In this document: one piece after another, positions 1 through 9,489 of the stretch
Layout: every line of letters starts with the position of its first letter
Position numbering within the stretch: the first letter of the stretch is position 1
Source: Propionispira arboris
GTDB lineage: Bacteria; Bacillota; Negativicutes; Selenomonadales; Selenomonadaceae
DNA: 64,000 nt
Direction of reading: 5' to 3'
Assembly (NCBI RefSeq): GCF_900109225.1
Contig: NZ_FNZK01000023.1
Span: 1-64,000, forward strand
Position numbers and translations under genes: made by a program
Notes under the pieces: model-generated
The model's database searches: none
Seen by the model: only the letters and a program-made list of their open reading frames with translations
What the model was told of the DNA's origin: nothing

Positions 1-1
1 T

Positions 2-507
2 GCATCGTTAATGCTCGTCACTGCCATGAATCCTTGTCCGTGTGGATTTCTTGGGGATTCTGATCATGCTTGTTCCTGTACCGCTAATGAAATAAAAAGA
101 TATACAAAAAAAATATCTGGTCCATTGCTAGATCGAATCGATATACATATTCAAGTACCTCGCGTCGAATATAAAGAACTAACAGAAACAAAACCAGCAG
201 AAGCTTCGATTGTTATTCGTAGTCGCGTTGAGGTAGCACGTTGTGTGCAGCTAAATCGCTTCAAAAAAATAAAATTTTCTGTAATGCGCAAATGAGTCAC
301 GCGATGCTTAAGCGGCACTGTGCATTGACTCCCGAAGCAGAATCACTTTTAGAGTTGGTTTTTAAAAAGATGAGTCTAAGTGCAAGATCATATGACCGAA
401 TTATTAAGGTGTCGCGTACGATTGCTGATTTAGATCATTCTAAACACATCACTGATCGCCATGCAGCGGAAGCTGTTCAGCTTAGGAATAATCTAATACA
501 TATATAA
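2..507 (+). pseudogene. comM: ComM/YifB-type Mg-chelatase-like AAA+ ATPase, 3' end, frameshifted
   Basis: C-terminal part of the ComM/YifB family, AAA+ proteins linked to natural transformation in some bacteria. The window starts inside the gene. The first part (to about 270) holds the conserved NPCPCG cysteine motif and the LLDRIDIH segment. The family's last domain, with SARSYDRI and RTIADLDHS, continues in another frame from about 270 to the stop at 507. The shift falls at a run of seven A at 263-269; one more A would rejoin the frames. Without it the first frame stops at 295. It may be a true pseudogene, a sequencing error, or a gene read by slippage. The family call is firm; the gene's state is not. 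Confidence 0.85.
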
Positions 508-693
508 TAAAACAAACTGATTATTATCGAAAAGGAAAGCATACCACCTTCCGGTGGCAAGGCCTTCAGTAAGCACGCGGCACAGAAAACGACACAGATA
601 CCAGATTCAAACGAACAAACCCGATGGTCATATCCTAAGAGCGGATCACCACAACAAGGGCAGATCGATAAATCGTATAAAGGAGATTAAATA
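508..693. other. GC-richer intergenic segment with hairpin, function unknown
   Basis: This gap looks less AT-rich than its flanks. It holds a perfect 5-bp hairpin (CCACC, loop TTCC, GGTGG; 544-557). Just before the next gene is a ribosome site, AAAGGAG (about 680-686). It could be a structured leader of the permease gene, but I do not recognise a known riboswitch class. On the minus strand about 40 codons are open and Cys-rich (CPCCG, then CAAC followed by LP about 25 residues on). This recalls the zinc-ribbon start of some transposase-linked proteins, but no start codon or ribosome site supports it. Confidence 0.4.
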
Positions 694-1923
694 TTGACAC
701 AGATAGAAATTAATTTTTCAGCGGCAGTGATTTTAGGCGGCGTGCTATTGGTTTTCACCTTGGGAAAAAGTCCTTTTTTTCGTATTGATCGAGCAGGGGT
801 AGCTATTATTGGTGCGGTTGCCATGATGGGACTCGGTATTATTTCCTTTGACGATGCAGTAAAAACCGTTGATTATCGAACGATTGTAATTTTATTTTCT
901 ATGATGGTGCTTGTAGCAAATTTAAAAATTGCCGGATTTTTTGAATTTATTGGGCAGCACGTTTTAGAGAATGTACATTCGAAGAAACTTTTATTGCTCG
1001 TTGTTATTTTGCTTAGCGGTGTTTTGTCAGCATTTGCCATCAATGATATTATCTGCCTACTATTGACACCTGTAATCATTTTTATATGCAATAAAGGAAA
1101 CTGTGATCCCTTGCCGCATTTAATGGGGTTGGCTTTGGCTTCTAATATTGGCAGTGCTGCTACTTTTTTAGGAAATCCGCAGAATATTTTAATTGGTAGT
1201 TTATCAAAATTGACGTTTATGGAATATTTTAAAGTAGCCATTCCTATTGTATGCATCGGACTACTGCTTACCTATCTGTTCCTTGCAATGGCTTATCATA
1301 AAAAGTTACAGGGTAAGCTGGATCACAGCTCTTTTCAAGCCCCTTATGTAAATACCTATTTAATAGGGAAAACCATTTTAACCTTATTTTTTGTAATTGG
1401 ATCCTATATAGCTGGTTATGATATTGTCTTAACAACAAGTTTAGGTGCAGCATTTTTACTGATTACCAGGAAAGTTAAGCCAAATAAAGTTTACACAAGC
1501 ATAGATTTTAACTTACTGGTTATTTTTATTGGTCTATTTGTCATTGTCGGTGGCGTAAAAGCTAGTGGCTTACTGCTTCAAGTACAAACTTTGCTACCAA
1601 TGGAACAAATGAATAATCTTGGTTTCTTTGCTTTGGTCAGCGTTGTTTTATCAAATCTCGTCAGCAATGTACCAGCAGTACTTTTATTGCAATATTATAT
1701 TCCAGTGGATAATGCTGCACAAAAATGGCAGGCTTTGGCCTTGTTTTCTACTTTCGCGGGAAATCTTACAATTTTTGGTTCAATTGCAAATTTAATTGTT
1801 GTTGAAATAGCTAAAAAAAATCAAATTATCATTACAGCCAAAGAGTATTTTCGTGTGGGTTTTCCTCTAACAGTAATTTTGACATTTTTATGCTTGCTCT
1901 GGTTGAGCTTTCTAGCGAAATAG
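694..1923 (+). CDS. ArsB/NhaD (SLC13-like) family permease
   Basis: A 409-residue integral membrane protein of the ion transporter superfamily that includes ArsB, NhaD and SLC13 anion carriers. The protein is almost wholly hydrophobic, with about ten likely membrane spans. Residues 113-126 (AFAINDII then LLLTP) and 151-164 (NIGSAATFLGNPQN) match the conserved ND...LTP and GNPQN motifs of this fold. The second half repeats the pattern (VVLSNLVSNVPAVLLL), as expected for an inverted-repeat carrier. The start is TTG, placed by AAAGGAG about 7 bases upstream. Substrate cannot be told: arsenite, a dicarboxylate, or Na+/H+ exchange are all possible. No arsenic genes are nearby. Confidence 0.85.
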   Translation: MTQIEINFSAAVILGGVLLVFTLGKSPFFRIDRAGVAIIGAVAMMGLGIISFDDAVKTVDYRTIVILFSMMVLVANLKIAGFFEFIGQHVLENVHSKKLLLLVVILLSGVLSAFAINDIICLLLTPVIIFICNKGNCDPLPHLMGLALASNIGSAATFLGNPQNILIGSLSKLTFMEYFKVAIPIVCIGLLLTYLFLAMAYHKKLQGKLDHSSFQAPYVNTYLIGKTILTLFFVIGSYIAGYDIVLTTSLGAAFLLITRKVKPNKVYTSIDFNLLVIFIGLFVIVGGVKASGLLLQVQTLLPMEQMNNLGFFALVSVVLSNLVSNVPAVLLLQYYIPVDNAAQKWQALALFSTFAGNLTIFGSIANLIVVEIAKKNQIIITAKEYFRVGFPLTVILTFLCLLWLSFLAK

Positions 1924-2317
1924 AAGAGAAAGCCCTACGATGAGCAGCAATTTATTTGATATCGGATAACGACCTCTTAAAGGACAGAAATGTACTTTTC
2001 CCGCTAACAATATGAATCGTTAATCAGCCATTTTTCATACCTTTCCCAATTAATCTACAAATTCATGAAAAAGCAAGAGACTGACATCTGAAGATAAATT
2101 GGCACCGTTGAATTAGATTTTAGAATTCACCTGAATAATTAAGGATTAATTATTTATAAATCCACAAAAAATAATAACAAAATAGGCACCATTTTTGTAA
2201 AATCGTAATTTATAAAAAAACGATCAGAAATTAGGTGCCTACAATGAATTATTGAAATGCTGACAGCGCGAAAGTGAACGAAATAACGTCGCTCTTCCTC
2301 ATGCCATCGTATCTTTC
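1924..2317. other. Intergenic region between convergent genes
   Basis: About 390 AT-rich bases between the permease and the convergent efflux operon. I see no credible gene. It holds a small AT hairpin (2134-2142 with 2146-2154) and the larger inverted repeat listed separately. Confidence 0.6.
2183..2241 (-). terminator. Likely terminator of the efflux operon
   Basis: TAGGCACC (2183-2190) pairs with GGTGCCTA (2234-2241). Inner partial pairing (ATTTTTG with CAGAAAT, ATCG with CGAT) lengthens the stem. On the minus strand it is followed by a T-rich tract. It lies about 75 bases after the TolC-type stop codon. Confidence 0.5.
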
Positions 2318-3619
2318 TTACTCTCTTATTTCTACTTTTTTGCCAATAGCTCTATCAAGTTTTGCTTTATTTATATTGTAATCATATAGTGAATCTATAT
2401 AATTTGTCTTCGCCTGATCAAGTGCGAGCTCGGCATCCATGACATCTAAATTCGTATCAACTCCTGCGCTATAGCTTTTTTGAGAAATATCTAAATTTAC
2501 ATTTGCCTCTTCGATTGCAACCTGATTCGTTGTAATTCGTTTTTCGGCTTTCCTCATATTTAAACAGGCATCACTAATTTCTAAAGCAATATTGTTTCTT
2601 GTCTGTTGCTGTATATTTTGGGCAGAAAAAATCCCTGATTTTGCTGCCTTGATTTTTGCATCTGTATTGCCCGAATCAAAAATATTCTGGTTTACTGTCA
2701 GCATGGCAGTCCAGTCTCGATTATCGGTTCCAGCAAAGTCATCATCATCCCAAGCCATAGTTCCCTTTATGCTCACATCCGGACGCTGTGCACTTTTGGC
2801 AATATTCATCTGCTTTTCCTGTATTTTTACTGCAATCTCCTGCTGTGCCATTTCAGGGCGATTTTCCAATCCTTCTGCTGTCATTTCATCTATATTTAAA
2901 TCATATTTTTGGTATTCAAGCACATCCAGCAGCTTGATATCCGTATCCAGCGACAGTCCCATTGTTTTATTCAGACTGCGAATGGACAAATCATAGTCAC
3001 TTTGTGCCTTGACCAAATTATTTTCCGCATTCGCCATACGTACTTTCGTCTGCACTACATCATGCCATGCCACTACTCCAGCATTATACATTTGCTGTAC
3101 ATTATTTAGATGCTGCTTAAAATTATCTACCATTTGATGTGCTATATCCAAAACGGTTTTCGCTTTTAGTGCCTCATAATATTTCAAGTCAGTTTCAAGT
3201 TTAAGCTTTTGTTTTGTTGCATCAATTTCAAGTTCAGATGCATCAAGCGACAGCTTAGACTCATCGATTGTGTTTTCAAGTCGTCCACCAGTATACAGAG
3301 GAATACTGGCAGATATTGTATTGCTATAATAGTTATACGGTGAAACAGCTGCCAGTGTGGCTTGCCATGTGTGCGGTGCTGTCGAGCGCATGTCAATATG
3401 CTGATAATCGAGCGATATTCCCTTCTTGCTCTTTGCCTCTTTTACCCCCCAGACAGCCTGTTCCTTTTGTGCCTCTACAGCCTGTAAAAACGGATCATTT
3501 TTCAGCGCAAGTGCGACACTATTATCTAAGGACAAATTAATTTCTGCCGACACATTTTGACAAAAAGATAATGCAATTAACAGAAAAAATGATTGTTTTT
3601 TTAAAAATCGAAACCTCAT
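2318..3619 (-). CDS. TolC-type outer membrane efflux channel
   Basis: Outer membrane factor of a tripartite efflux system: it forms the exit duct linking an inner membrane pump to the outside. About 433 residues from the chosen ATG at 3619, which gives a clean signal peptide (basic start, then FFLLIALSF and a cut near VSA-EI). An upstream in-frame ATG at 3661 would overlap the previous gene and lacks a signal-like start. The body shows the two long helical repeats of the family, rich in Q, A and N (LALKNDP near the start, ALDQAKTNY near the end). It is the last gene of the efflux operon, 17 bases after the UspA stop. Its presence supports a diderm cell envelope. Confidence 0.9.
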   Translation of the reverse strand: MRFRFLKKQSFFLLIALSFCQNVSAEINLSLDNSVALALKNDPFLQAVEAQKEQAVWGVKEAKSKKGISLDYQHIDMRSTAPHTWQATLAAVSPYNYYSNTISASIPLYTGGRLENTIDESKLSLDASELEIDATKQKLKLETDLKYYEALKAKTVLDIAHQMVDNFKQHLNNVQQMYNAGVVAWHDVVQTKVRMANAENNLVKAQSDYDLSIRSLNKTMGLSLDTDIKLLDVLEYQKYDLNIDEMTAEGLENRPEMAQQEIAVKIQEKQMNIAKSAQRPDVSIKGTMAWDDDDFAGTDNRDWTAMLTVNQNIFDSGNTDAKIKAAKSGIFSAQNIQQQTRNNIALEISDACLNMRKAEKRITTNQVAIEEANVNLDISQKSYSAGVDTNLDVMDAELALDQAKTNYIDSLYDYNINKAKLDRAIGKKVEIRE

Positions 3620-3636
3620 CTCTTGTAAAACCCCTT

Positions 3637-4101
3637 CTATTTTATAATTAAAACCGAACACTGTGCATTCGCTGTAACATATTTACTTACACTTCCCTGC
3701 CATATTCCAGAAAGGAAATTTAAGCCTCTACTCCCAATGACAATAACATCATAATGATTACGTTGGGCAAAATCTGTAATAGCAATCCCAGGTTCACCAA
3801 TTTCATAATACGTATGCCTAGGAATATGCTTAGGAATTAATTTTCCTGCATCTTTTAGCATGCTTTTCGCAAATGCCACAGGATTAGAACGGACTTCATG
3901 GGGTACTTTATCGCCGTGAATTTGTTTTTGCAACGGAGTTTGCTGCGAAAAAGTCAAGATATATAAAATACTGATTGTTGCCTGAGATAATTCCGCCATA
4001 TCAACAGCAGCGGCTATAGCCCGACAGGAATTTTCCGAACCGTCTATCGGAACTAATATTTGTTTATACTGTATACAAGACTTTGTATCTGGTTGATCCA
4101 T
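3637..4101 (-). CDS. UspA-type universal stress protein
   Basis: About 154 residues, single UspA domain. The N-terminal ILVPIDGS strand-loop and the C-terminal GSRG-9x-GS nucleotide-binding motif (G-2x-G-9x-G-S) are intact, so ATP binding is likely. The ATG at 4101 is preferred: it follows the pump stop codon by five bases and has GGAG in front. Earlier in-frame starts (TTG at 4116) overlap the pump gene. Its position between an RND pump and its outer membrane channel is unusual. Family members bind ATP or AMP and affect stress survival; a direct role in efflux is only an inference from context. Confidence 0.88.
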   Translation of the reverse strand: MDQPDTKSCIQYKQILVPIDGSENSCRAIAAAVDMAELSQATISILYILTFSQQTPLQKQIHGDKVPHEVRSNPVAFAKSMLKDAGKLIPKHIPRHTYYEIGEPGIAITDFAQRNHYDVIVIGSRGLNFLSGIWQGSVSKYVTANAQCSVLIIK

Positions 4102-4106
4102 AGTTA

Positions 4107-7100
4107 TCATCTCCAACTTGCTTTAGTTTGTTGACCTTCTTTACTTGGTTCCGCTTTATACCATGTTGCATACATAACCGGCAGTACCAATAAGGTCAAT
4201 ATTGTAGCTCCGGCTAAACCGAAAGCAATAGCAACAGCCATAGCTCCCCACATAACGCTTGAAACCAATGGAATCATAGCCAAAATCGCTGCTGTTGCTG
4301 TAAGTAAGATTGGTCTGAATCGCATAATTGTAGCATTAATAATTGAATCCCAAAGTGTTTGACCTGCATTAAGCAATTGATCAATCTGGTCAATAAGAAT
4401 TACCGAATTACGCATGATAATTCCTGCCAACGCTAAAATTCCCAATTGAACAACAAATCCCATTGGTCGTCCTGTTAAAATCAAGCCTATTGACACCCCG
4501 ATAAGTCCTAATGGTGCAGTTAAAAGTGTTAATACCATCTTGGGAATGCTCTGCAATTGTGTCATCAAAATAAGCATAATTATAATGAACATAGCCGGTA
4601 TAGGTACAGCGAGATATTTAGATGCCTTAATACTGTTTTCCATTGAACCATCAAAGTCAATACTGTACCCAAACGGCAGATTATCGCGAACATCTTTTAA
4701 CTCATCATATACCGCTTGTGTGACATCATTTCCCGTTACTCCTGATTTTACTTCTCCCTGTACTATAATCATCGGTTTGAGATCATAGCGATAGATAAGT
4801 CCCTCTTCCGCTTCATAGTTTATTTTAGCAATCTGATCGAGCGGAACATATGTACCATTTGCTGTACGGATATTCAGGTTTTTAAGATTTGATGGATCGT
4901 TTCGTTCCAAATTTTCAGAACGCAAAAGCATCTTGACCGTCTTATCTGTTTCTCTAAATTCAGCAATAGACGTACCCGAAACATTTGTCTGTAAAGCCCC
5001 TTTTATGGTTTGACTTGTAATTCCGAGAGCCCTCGCTTTATCCTGATCAATAGACAGATGAATCACCTTTGATTTTTCATCCCAGTTAAGTGCTGTCTTA
5101 GCTATCCCCTGGTTTTTCATCATTACGTTCTGTACATTTTCAGCAATTTCCCGTACTTTATCAACATCATAACCTCTGACCCTGAGCATAACCGGATACT
5201 CAGCCGGCGGTCCATTGCTGAGAAGTTTTGTATGGACGCGTATCCCCGGTAGATTGTTCTCTGCATTTTCTTTTATTTTTGCATCCAGTCTGTCTCTGGC
5301 TTCCTTGTTTTTAGCAACAATAACAAACTCGGAAAAATTTGTTTTATTAAATACCGGCTCATAGGCCAATACAAAACGCGGTGCTCCTTCACCAACATGA
5401 TAGGTGTAATAATCAATATCTGCATCACCCTTGAGCGTCTGAGCAAATTGATTTGCTCCCGCTTCGATATTTTTTAAAGAAGCCCCTTCTTGTAATTGCA
5501 GCTGTACGATAAGTTCCGGTCGCTTTGTCGCGCCAAAGAATTCCTTTTTTACATGCCCCAGAAGCGCGCATGATCCTATAAAACAAATGAGTGTTACGAT
5601 AAGCACCTTTTTACGATGCGTTAAAAATAAAATTAGTATTTTTTTGAACTTATTATAAAATCTGCTATCATATACAGACTTTTCAGGTTCACCATCTTTG
5701 CTTTCAATGGGTTTTACCTTGATAAATTGATATCCCAATAATGGTGTTACTGTACCGGCAACAATCCATGAGATAAGCAGCGATGCCGTTATAACCTGGA
5801 AAATTGACCCTACCGCTTCGGCTGCACTGCCAGGCGAAAAACCAATAGGAATAAACCCTGCACAAGTAACCATGGCACCACATAATCTTGGATAAGCCGT
5901 AGATGTATAAGCAAAGCACGTTGCATTAAACCGTGTCCAGCCTTGCTCAAGCTTTACTGATATCATTTCAATTGTAATAATTGCATCATCTACAAGCAGC
6001 CCCAGTGCAATAATTAGAGACCCCAGCGAAATATTCTGCAAAGATATGCCGTCTAAATACATAAACCCAAATACCGCAGCAATAACCAGAGGAATACAAA
6101 GTGCAACGATGATTCCCGAATGTACTCCCAGGCTCGCAAAACTAACAATTAAAACAATGATGATGGCTTCAGCCAACGAATGAACAAATTCATTAATAGA
6201 CGAGTCTACAACCTTTGGTTGATTCACTGTCTGATTTAGTGTTAAACCGGCTGGCAGTTCCTTTTTTATCTGGGCAACAGTTTTTTCTAAATTATCCCCC
6301 AGCGTCAAAATATTTCCACCAGACTCCATTGCAAGAGCAATACCAATGGTCGGCTCACCATTATAAAACATTTTCGGATCCTGCGGTTCTGCATAACTGC
6401 GTGTTATTTTTGCAATATCACCCAACCGAAAAGTTTTGCCATGTGCAGAAATAGGCGTATTACTAATGTCCTCTGCATCCTCGAACATTCCTGTAACTCT
6501 CAGGTATAAATCATCTGAATGTGTTTCCAGCATGCCCGCTGGAATCATTGAATTTTGTCCTTGCAATGTCTGCGCAATCAGATTCGGATCAATTCCAAGC
6601 TGAGCAAGTTTACTGTTTTCAATTTCAATATAAAATTTTTCAGTCTGAACACCGATAAGCTTAACTTTACGAACACTCGGCGTATCCAGCAGCATGCGTC
6701 GAATTTTTTCTGCTTTCTCACGTTTTTCTTCATAACTATAATCATTGCCCGTCAATGTATAAACAACACCGTAAACTTCATCAAAACGATCATTGAAGAT
6801 TGGTTCCAGCGCGCCCTCTGGTAAAGTTCCCTTCATATCATTGACCATATTACGAGTTTCCAGCCATAGATTACGTATTTGTTCCTTTGGAACGGTATCT
6901 TTTACATTTACATAAATTACAGTCTGCCCCGGCATAGAATAACTTTTCAAATAATCCAAACCAGGAAGATCCTGTAACTTCTTTTCAATTTTATCTGTTA
7001 CCTGTTCTTGCACCTCACCAGCAGTTGCACCTGGCCATGGCACACTGATGACCATTTGTTTGATTGTAAAATCAGGATCTTCCAACCGACCAAGATTTTT

Positions 7101-7199
7101 ATACGAAAATATCCCCACGACAAAGAGCAACACCACAAAGAAATATATATATTGTTTATGGTTTAGAGCCCATTCCGTTAAGTTGAAGCTTTTTTTCAT
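4107..7199 (-). CDS. RND-family efflux pump, inner membrane subunit
   Basis: A 1030-residue proton-driven exporter of the AcrB-like hydrophobe/amphiphile RND class, full length for the family. It has an N-terminal span, two large periplasmic loops and two groups of membrane helices. LLVDDAI near residue 400 carries the paired aspartates of the proton relay in TM4. The start ATG overlaps the adaptor stop codon (ATGA), so the two are likely co-translated. It forms a tripartite complex with the adaptor upstream and the TolC-type channel downstream. The substrate is unknown; drugs, solvents or bile-type compounds are typical for the class. Confidence 0.95.
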   Translation of the reverse strand: MKKSFNLTEWALNHKQYIYFFVVLLFVVGIFSYKNLGRLEDPDFTIKQMVISVPWPGATAGEVQEQVTDKIEKKLQDLPGLDYLKSYSMPGQTVIYVNVKDTVPKEQIRNLWLETRNMVNDMKGTLPEGALEPIFNDRFDEVYGVVYTLTGNDYSYEEKREKAEKIRRMLLDTPSVRKVKLIGVQTEKFYIEIENSKLAQLGIDPNLIAQTLQGQNSMIPAGMLETHSDDLYLRVTGMFEDAEDISNTPISAHGKTFRLGDIAKITRSYAEPQDPKMFYNGEPTIGIALAMESGGNILTLGDNLEKTVAQIKKELPAGLTLNQTVNQPKVVDSSINEFVHSLAEAIIIVLIVSFASLGVHSGIIVALCIPLVIAAVFGFMYLDGISLQNISLGSLIIALGLLVDDAIITIEMISVKLEQGWTRFNATCFAYTSTAYPRLCGAMVTCAGFIPIGFSPGSAAEAVGSIFQVITASLLISWIVAGTVTPLLGYQFIKVKPIESKDGEPEKSVYDSRFYNKFKKILILFLTHRKKVLIVTLICFIGSCALLGHVKKEFFGATKRPELIVQLQLQEGASLKNIEAGANQFAQTLKGDADIDYYTYHVGEGAPRFVLAYEPVFNKTNFSEFVIVAKNKEARDRLDAKIKENAENNLPGIRVHTKLLSNGPPAEYPVMLRVRGYDVDKVREIAENVQNVMMKNQGIAKTALNWDEKSKVIHLSIDQDKARALGITSQTIKGALQTNVSGTSIAEFRETDKTVKMLLRSENLERNDPSNLKNLNIRTANGTYVPLDQIAKINYEAEEGLIYRYDLKPMIIVQGEVKSGVTGNDVTQAVYDELKDVRDNLPFGYSIDFDGSMENSIKASKYLAVPIPAMFIIIMLILMTQLQSIPKMVLTLLTAPLGLIGVSIGLILTGRPMGFVVQLGILALAGIIMRNSVILIDQIDQLLNAGQTLWDSIINATIMRFRPILLTATAAILAMIPLVSSVMWGAMAVAIAFGLAGATILTLLVLPVMYATWYKAEPSKEGQQTKASWR

Positions 7200-8299
7200 A
7201 ACGAGTCACCACCGGATTTTACTTTTTGACCTTCTGTCAGCATATGTACACCTTTTGTTACAATGCAGTCACCTTCTTGTAAGCCAGATAAAACTTCAAC
7301 AGTATCAGATCCATAATTACCAACCTGAATCGGGCACAAGGAAAGTTCATCATCTTTAATTTTCCAAACTGCCGGAGTTTCGCTATTTTGATAAATTGCA
7401 TCAATAGGAATTTTCATCAAATTACCACCGCTCCGCGGTATACTTACGGTTGCCGTCATGCCAAGTTTCATGTCAGCTGGTGGACTTGGAATACTAATCC
7501 GCACTTTAAAGGTCCGTGTGCTTGGATCTGCCATCGGTGCAATTTCTCTGACAAAACCACTTACACTTTCATTGCCTAAAGCCCAAAAATTCACTTTAAT
7601 ATCCGGTGCCTGTCTTAAATCTTCAATACGATTTTCCGGCACATTAATTTCTATTTCACGTTCACCATCTTGTACTAAAGTGACAACAACCTGTCCCGGA
7701 CTTACCACATGTCCGACTTCGGCGGAAATACTCGATATGACACCTGATTTATCAGATTTCAGCAAACTATAGTCCATCTCATTAACACTCTGCGCGTATT
7801 GCGCCTGTGTCTGTCGTACTCTTGACGCACTTACATTATAGGCATTAACATATTTATCATATGTTGCCTGACTGATAACTCCTCCATTAACTAATTCCTG
7901 ATAACGGCTTAAATCGCTCTGTGCAAGTTCCAACTCCGATTGTGCGGAATCAACCAACGCAGAATTGTTATTTACTGTTTGCACAATATCCTTAGCATCA
8001 ATCTGCATAAGCACATCACCTGCACTTACTGAACTTCCCAACTGTACATTTCTACTGACAATTTTCCCCTTTACCTGAAACGCCAGTTTACTTTCATAAC
8101 GTCCTCTCACTTCCCCAGAATATGTATATTTTTGTGTGGCAGCATTTGCAGCAATTGTCATCGTATGTACCACAGTAATTTCTTCCTTGGCTACAGGTAC
8201 TTCATCTTTTCCTCTCAACAAAAATATCACTGCAAATCCTATAATTACAGTACCTAACAAAACAGCTGCTTTTTTTCTCTTTTTTAAAATATTCAACAT
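7196..8299 (-). CDS. RND periplasmic adaptor (membrane fusion protein)
   Basis: About 367 residues. A short basic N-terminus and one hydrophobic segment (AAVLLGTVIIGFAVIFLL) anchor it; the rest is periplasmic. Order: lipoyl-like half (AFQVKGKIVSRNVQLGSSV), a helical hairpin rich in Q, S and A, the second lipoyl half (GVISSISAEVGHVVSPGQ), then beta-barrel and membrane-proximal domains. The ATG at 8299 is chosen over one at 8347 because it gives a normal anchor start and has AGGAAG upstream, although the spacing is long. First gene of the efflux operon, with a palindromic operator about 75-100 bases upstream of the start. Confidence 0.93.
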   Translation of the reverse strand: MLNILKKRKKAAVLLGTVIIGFAVIFLLRGKDEVPVAKEEITVVHTMTIAANAATQKYTYSGEVRGRYESKLAFQVKGKIVSRNVQLGSSVSAGDVLMQIDAKDIVQTVNNNSALVDSAQSELELAQSDLSRYQELVNGGVISQATYDKYVNAYNVSASRVRQTQAQYAQSVNEMDYSLLKSDKSGVISSISAEVGHVVSPGQVVVTLVQDGEREIEINVPENRIEDLRQAPDIKVNFWALGNESVSGFVREIAPMADPSTRTFKVRISIPSPPADMKLGMTATVSIPRSGGNLMKIPIDAIYQNSETPAVWKIKDDELSLCPIQVGNYGSDTVEVLSGLQEGDCIVTKGVHMLTEGQKVKSGGDSL

Positions 8300-8372
8300 C
8301 TTCGTTTTACCACTTCCTATAGTTATATATTCCCCTATACTATTCAAAAAAACTTTTATAAATAACCCTAAT

Positions 8373-8398
8373 AATTATTTGACCGCGGTCAAATAATT
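8373..8398. promoter_or_regulatory. TetR-type operator of the efflux operon
   Basis: A perfect 26-bp palindrome with core TTTGAC-CGCG-GTCAAA. On the minus strand TTGACC within it could serve as a -35 box for the efflux operon. The same TTTGAC-N4-GTCAAA core recurs in front of the TetR gene at 9107-9122. Confidence 0.8.
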
Positions 8399-8463
8399 CG
8401 TTGAAAAAAACGCAACTCTAAACAAATTTTTAGAATTACGGTTTCTCTCGCATATTTTTTATT

Positions 8464-9081
8464 TTATAAATTAAAATGAATGGATCCTTTCTTGCTCTGC
8501 AATAGACTTTCGATCATATTTTCTGCCATTTTTAGTCGCATTTGCAACATGTCACCAGGTAATTTTTTATAAAACAGTTCAATAAGAAAACCTAAAATCA
8601 ATATAAGAAATTCAAGTACTGCTTCTTCCTGTTCAACAAAGAACTCTTTTTTTTCCTTGCCTTCCGCAATAACTTTTTTCCCCATATTCATAAACGAATT
8701 TCCACAATAAGAAGTTACTTTTTCCTTAATATACAAATTTTTCTCATCATAAAGAATACTTAAAAGTTCACCATCTTGATAAAAAACTCCATAAATTACT
8801 ATCTCAAACATGCGTCCAATTTTCTCAGACGGCATAATGCTCTCTGAATCAATCATCTGTTTTATTTCACTTAAAAACAAATCTGAATGACGCTTCAGCA
8901 ATACTTCTAACAATTCCTCCTTCGATTTAAAATAATAATAAAGCATACCTTTTGCTACACCCATTTCTTTAGCAACACCACTTATTGTAGTTTTACGATA
9001 GCCCATATTAATAAAGCATTTTTGTGCAACATCTAAAATTTCATTAATTCGAATTTCAGGGTCTTGTGGTGTTCTTGCCAT
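8464..9081 (-). CDS. TetR/AcrR-family repressor, likely of the efflux operon
   Basis: A 205-residue TetR-family regulator. Residues 10-60 form the helix-turn-helix: AQKCFINMGYRKTTI, then GVAKGMLYYYFKSKEEL, the classic recognition helix and its following helix. The rest is a helical ligand-binding domain typical of multidrug-sensing members. It is encoded upstream of the efflux operon in the same direction. Matching palindromes in front of it and in front of the adaptor gene suggest it represses itself and the pump until a ligand binds. The ribosome site before the ATG is weak (TTAGG), and the promoter region lies very close, so the leader may be short. Confidence 0.92.
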   Translation of the reverse strand: MARTPQDPEIRINEILDVAQKCFINMGYRKTTISGVAKEMGVAKGMLYYYFKSKEELLEVLLKRHSDLFLSEIKQMIDSESIMPSEKIGRMFEIVIYGVFYQDGELLSILYDEKNLYIKEKVTSYCGNSFMNMGKKVIAEGKEKKEFFVEQEEAVLEFLILILGFLIELFYKKLPGDMLQMRLKMAENMIESLLQSKKGSIHFNL

Positions 9082-9090
9082 CCTAATTCA

Positions 9091-9138
9091 CATCCATATA
9101 CTATATTTTGACCACAGTCAAATTATAGTATATGGATG
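9091..9138. promoter_or_regulatory. Autoregulatory operator of the TetR gene
   Basis: A 48-bp inverted repeat centred at 9114-9115 with only three mismatched pairs. The core TTTGAC-CACA-GTCAAA matches the operator at 8373-8398. TTGACT on the minus strand overlaps the core and can act as a -35 box, with TATA-like sequence towards the gene. The symmetry gives similar sequence on the plus strand too. Confidence 0.75.
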
Positions 9139-9489
9139 CCATTTTTGTCAACAATTTTCAGCTTTGGATTCAATTATTGTTTTGAAAAAACAAGTACCTA
9201 TTACTGCATAGCTTTGCCAAAGCAATAATTCCATATATAAAAATACCTCATAGATACAATATAACGTACACCTAAGTACTTTTCGTTAGAGAATTTCGAG
9301 TATACTACTAACAAGATTATATTAATGCTTGAATTTATTAGCGTTAAATCGAACTTAATAATTTACGTGAATACTTCAAGTTTAATATAGACGATAAAAA
9401 TTTTACAATATATAATATAAATAATGTTGTGTCATTTCAATTTTTTGATTTAAAAAATCACGATTCGTAGAAAGAAGGTCACTATTTGT
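9139..9489. other. Intergenic region upstream of the MarR gene
   Basis: About 350 AT-rich bases. A weak dyad (GAACTT near 9353 with AAGTTT near 9378) could be a MarR-type operator. AAGAAGG before 9490 is the ribosome site. No gene seen. Confidence 0.4.
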
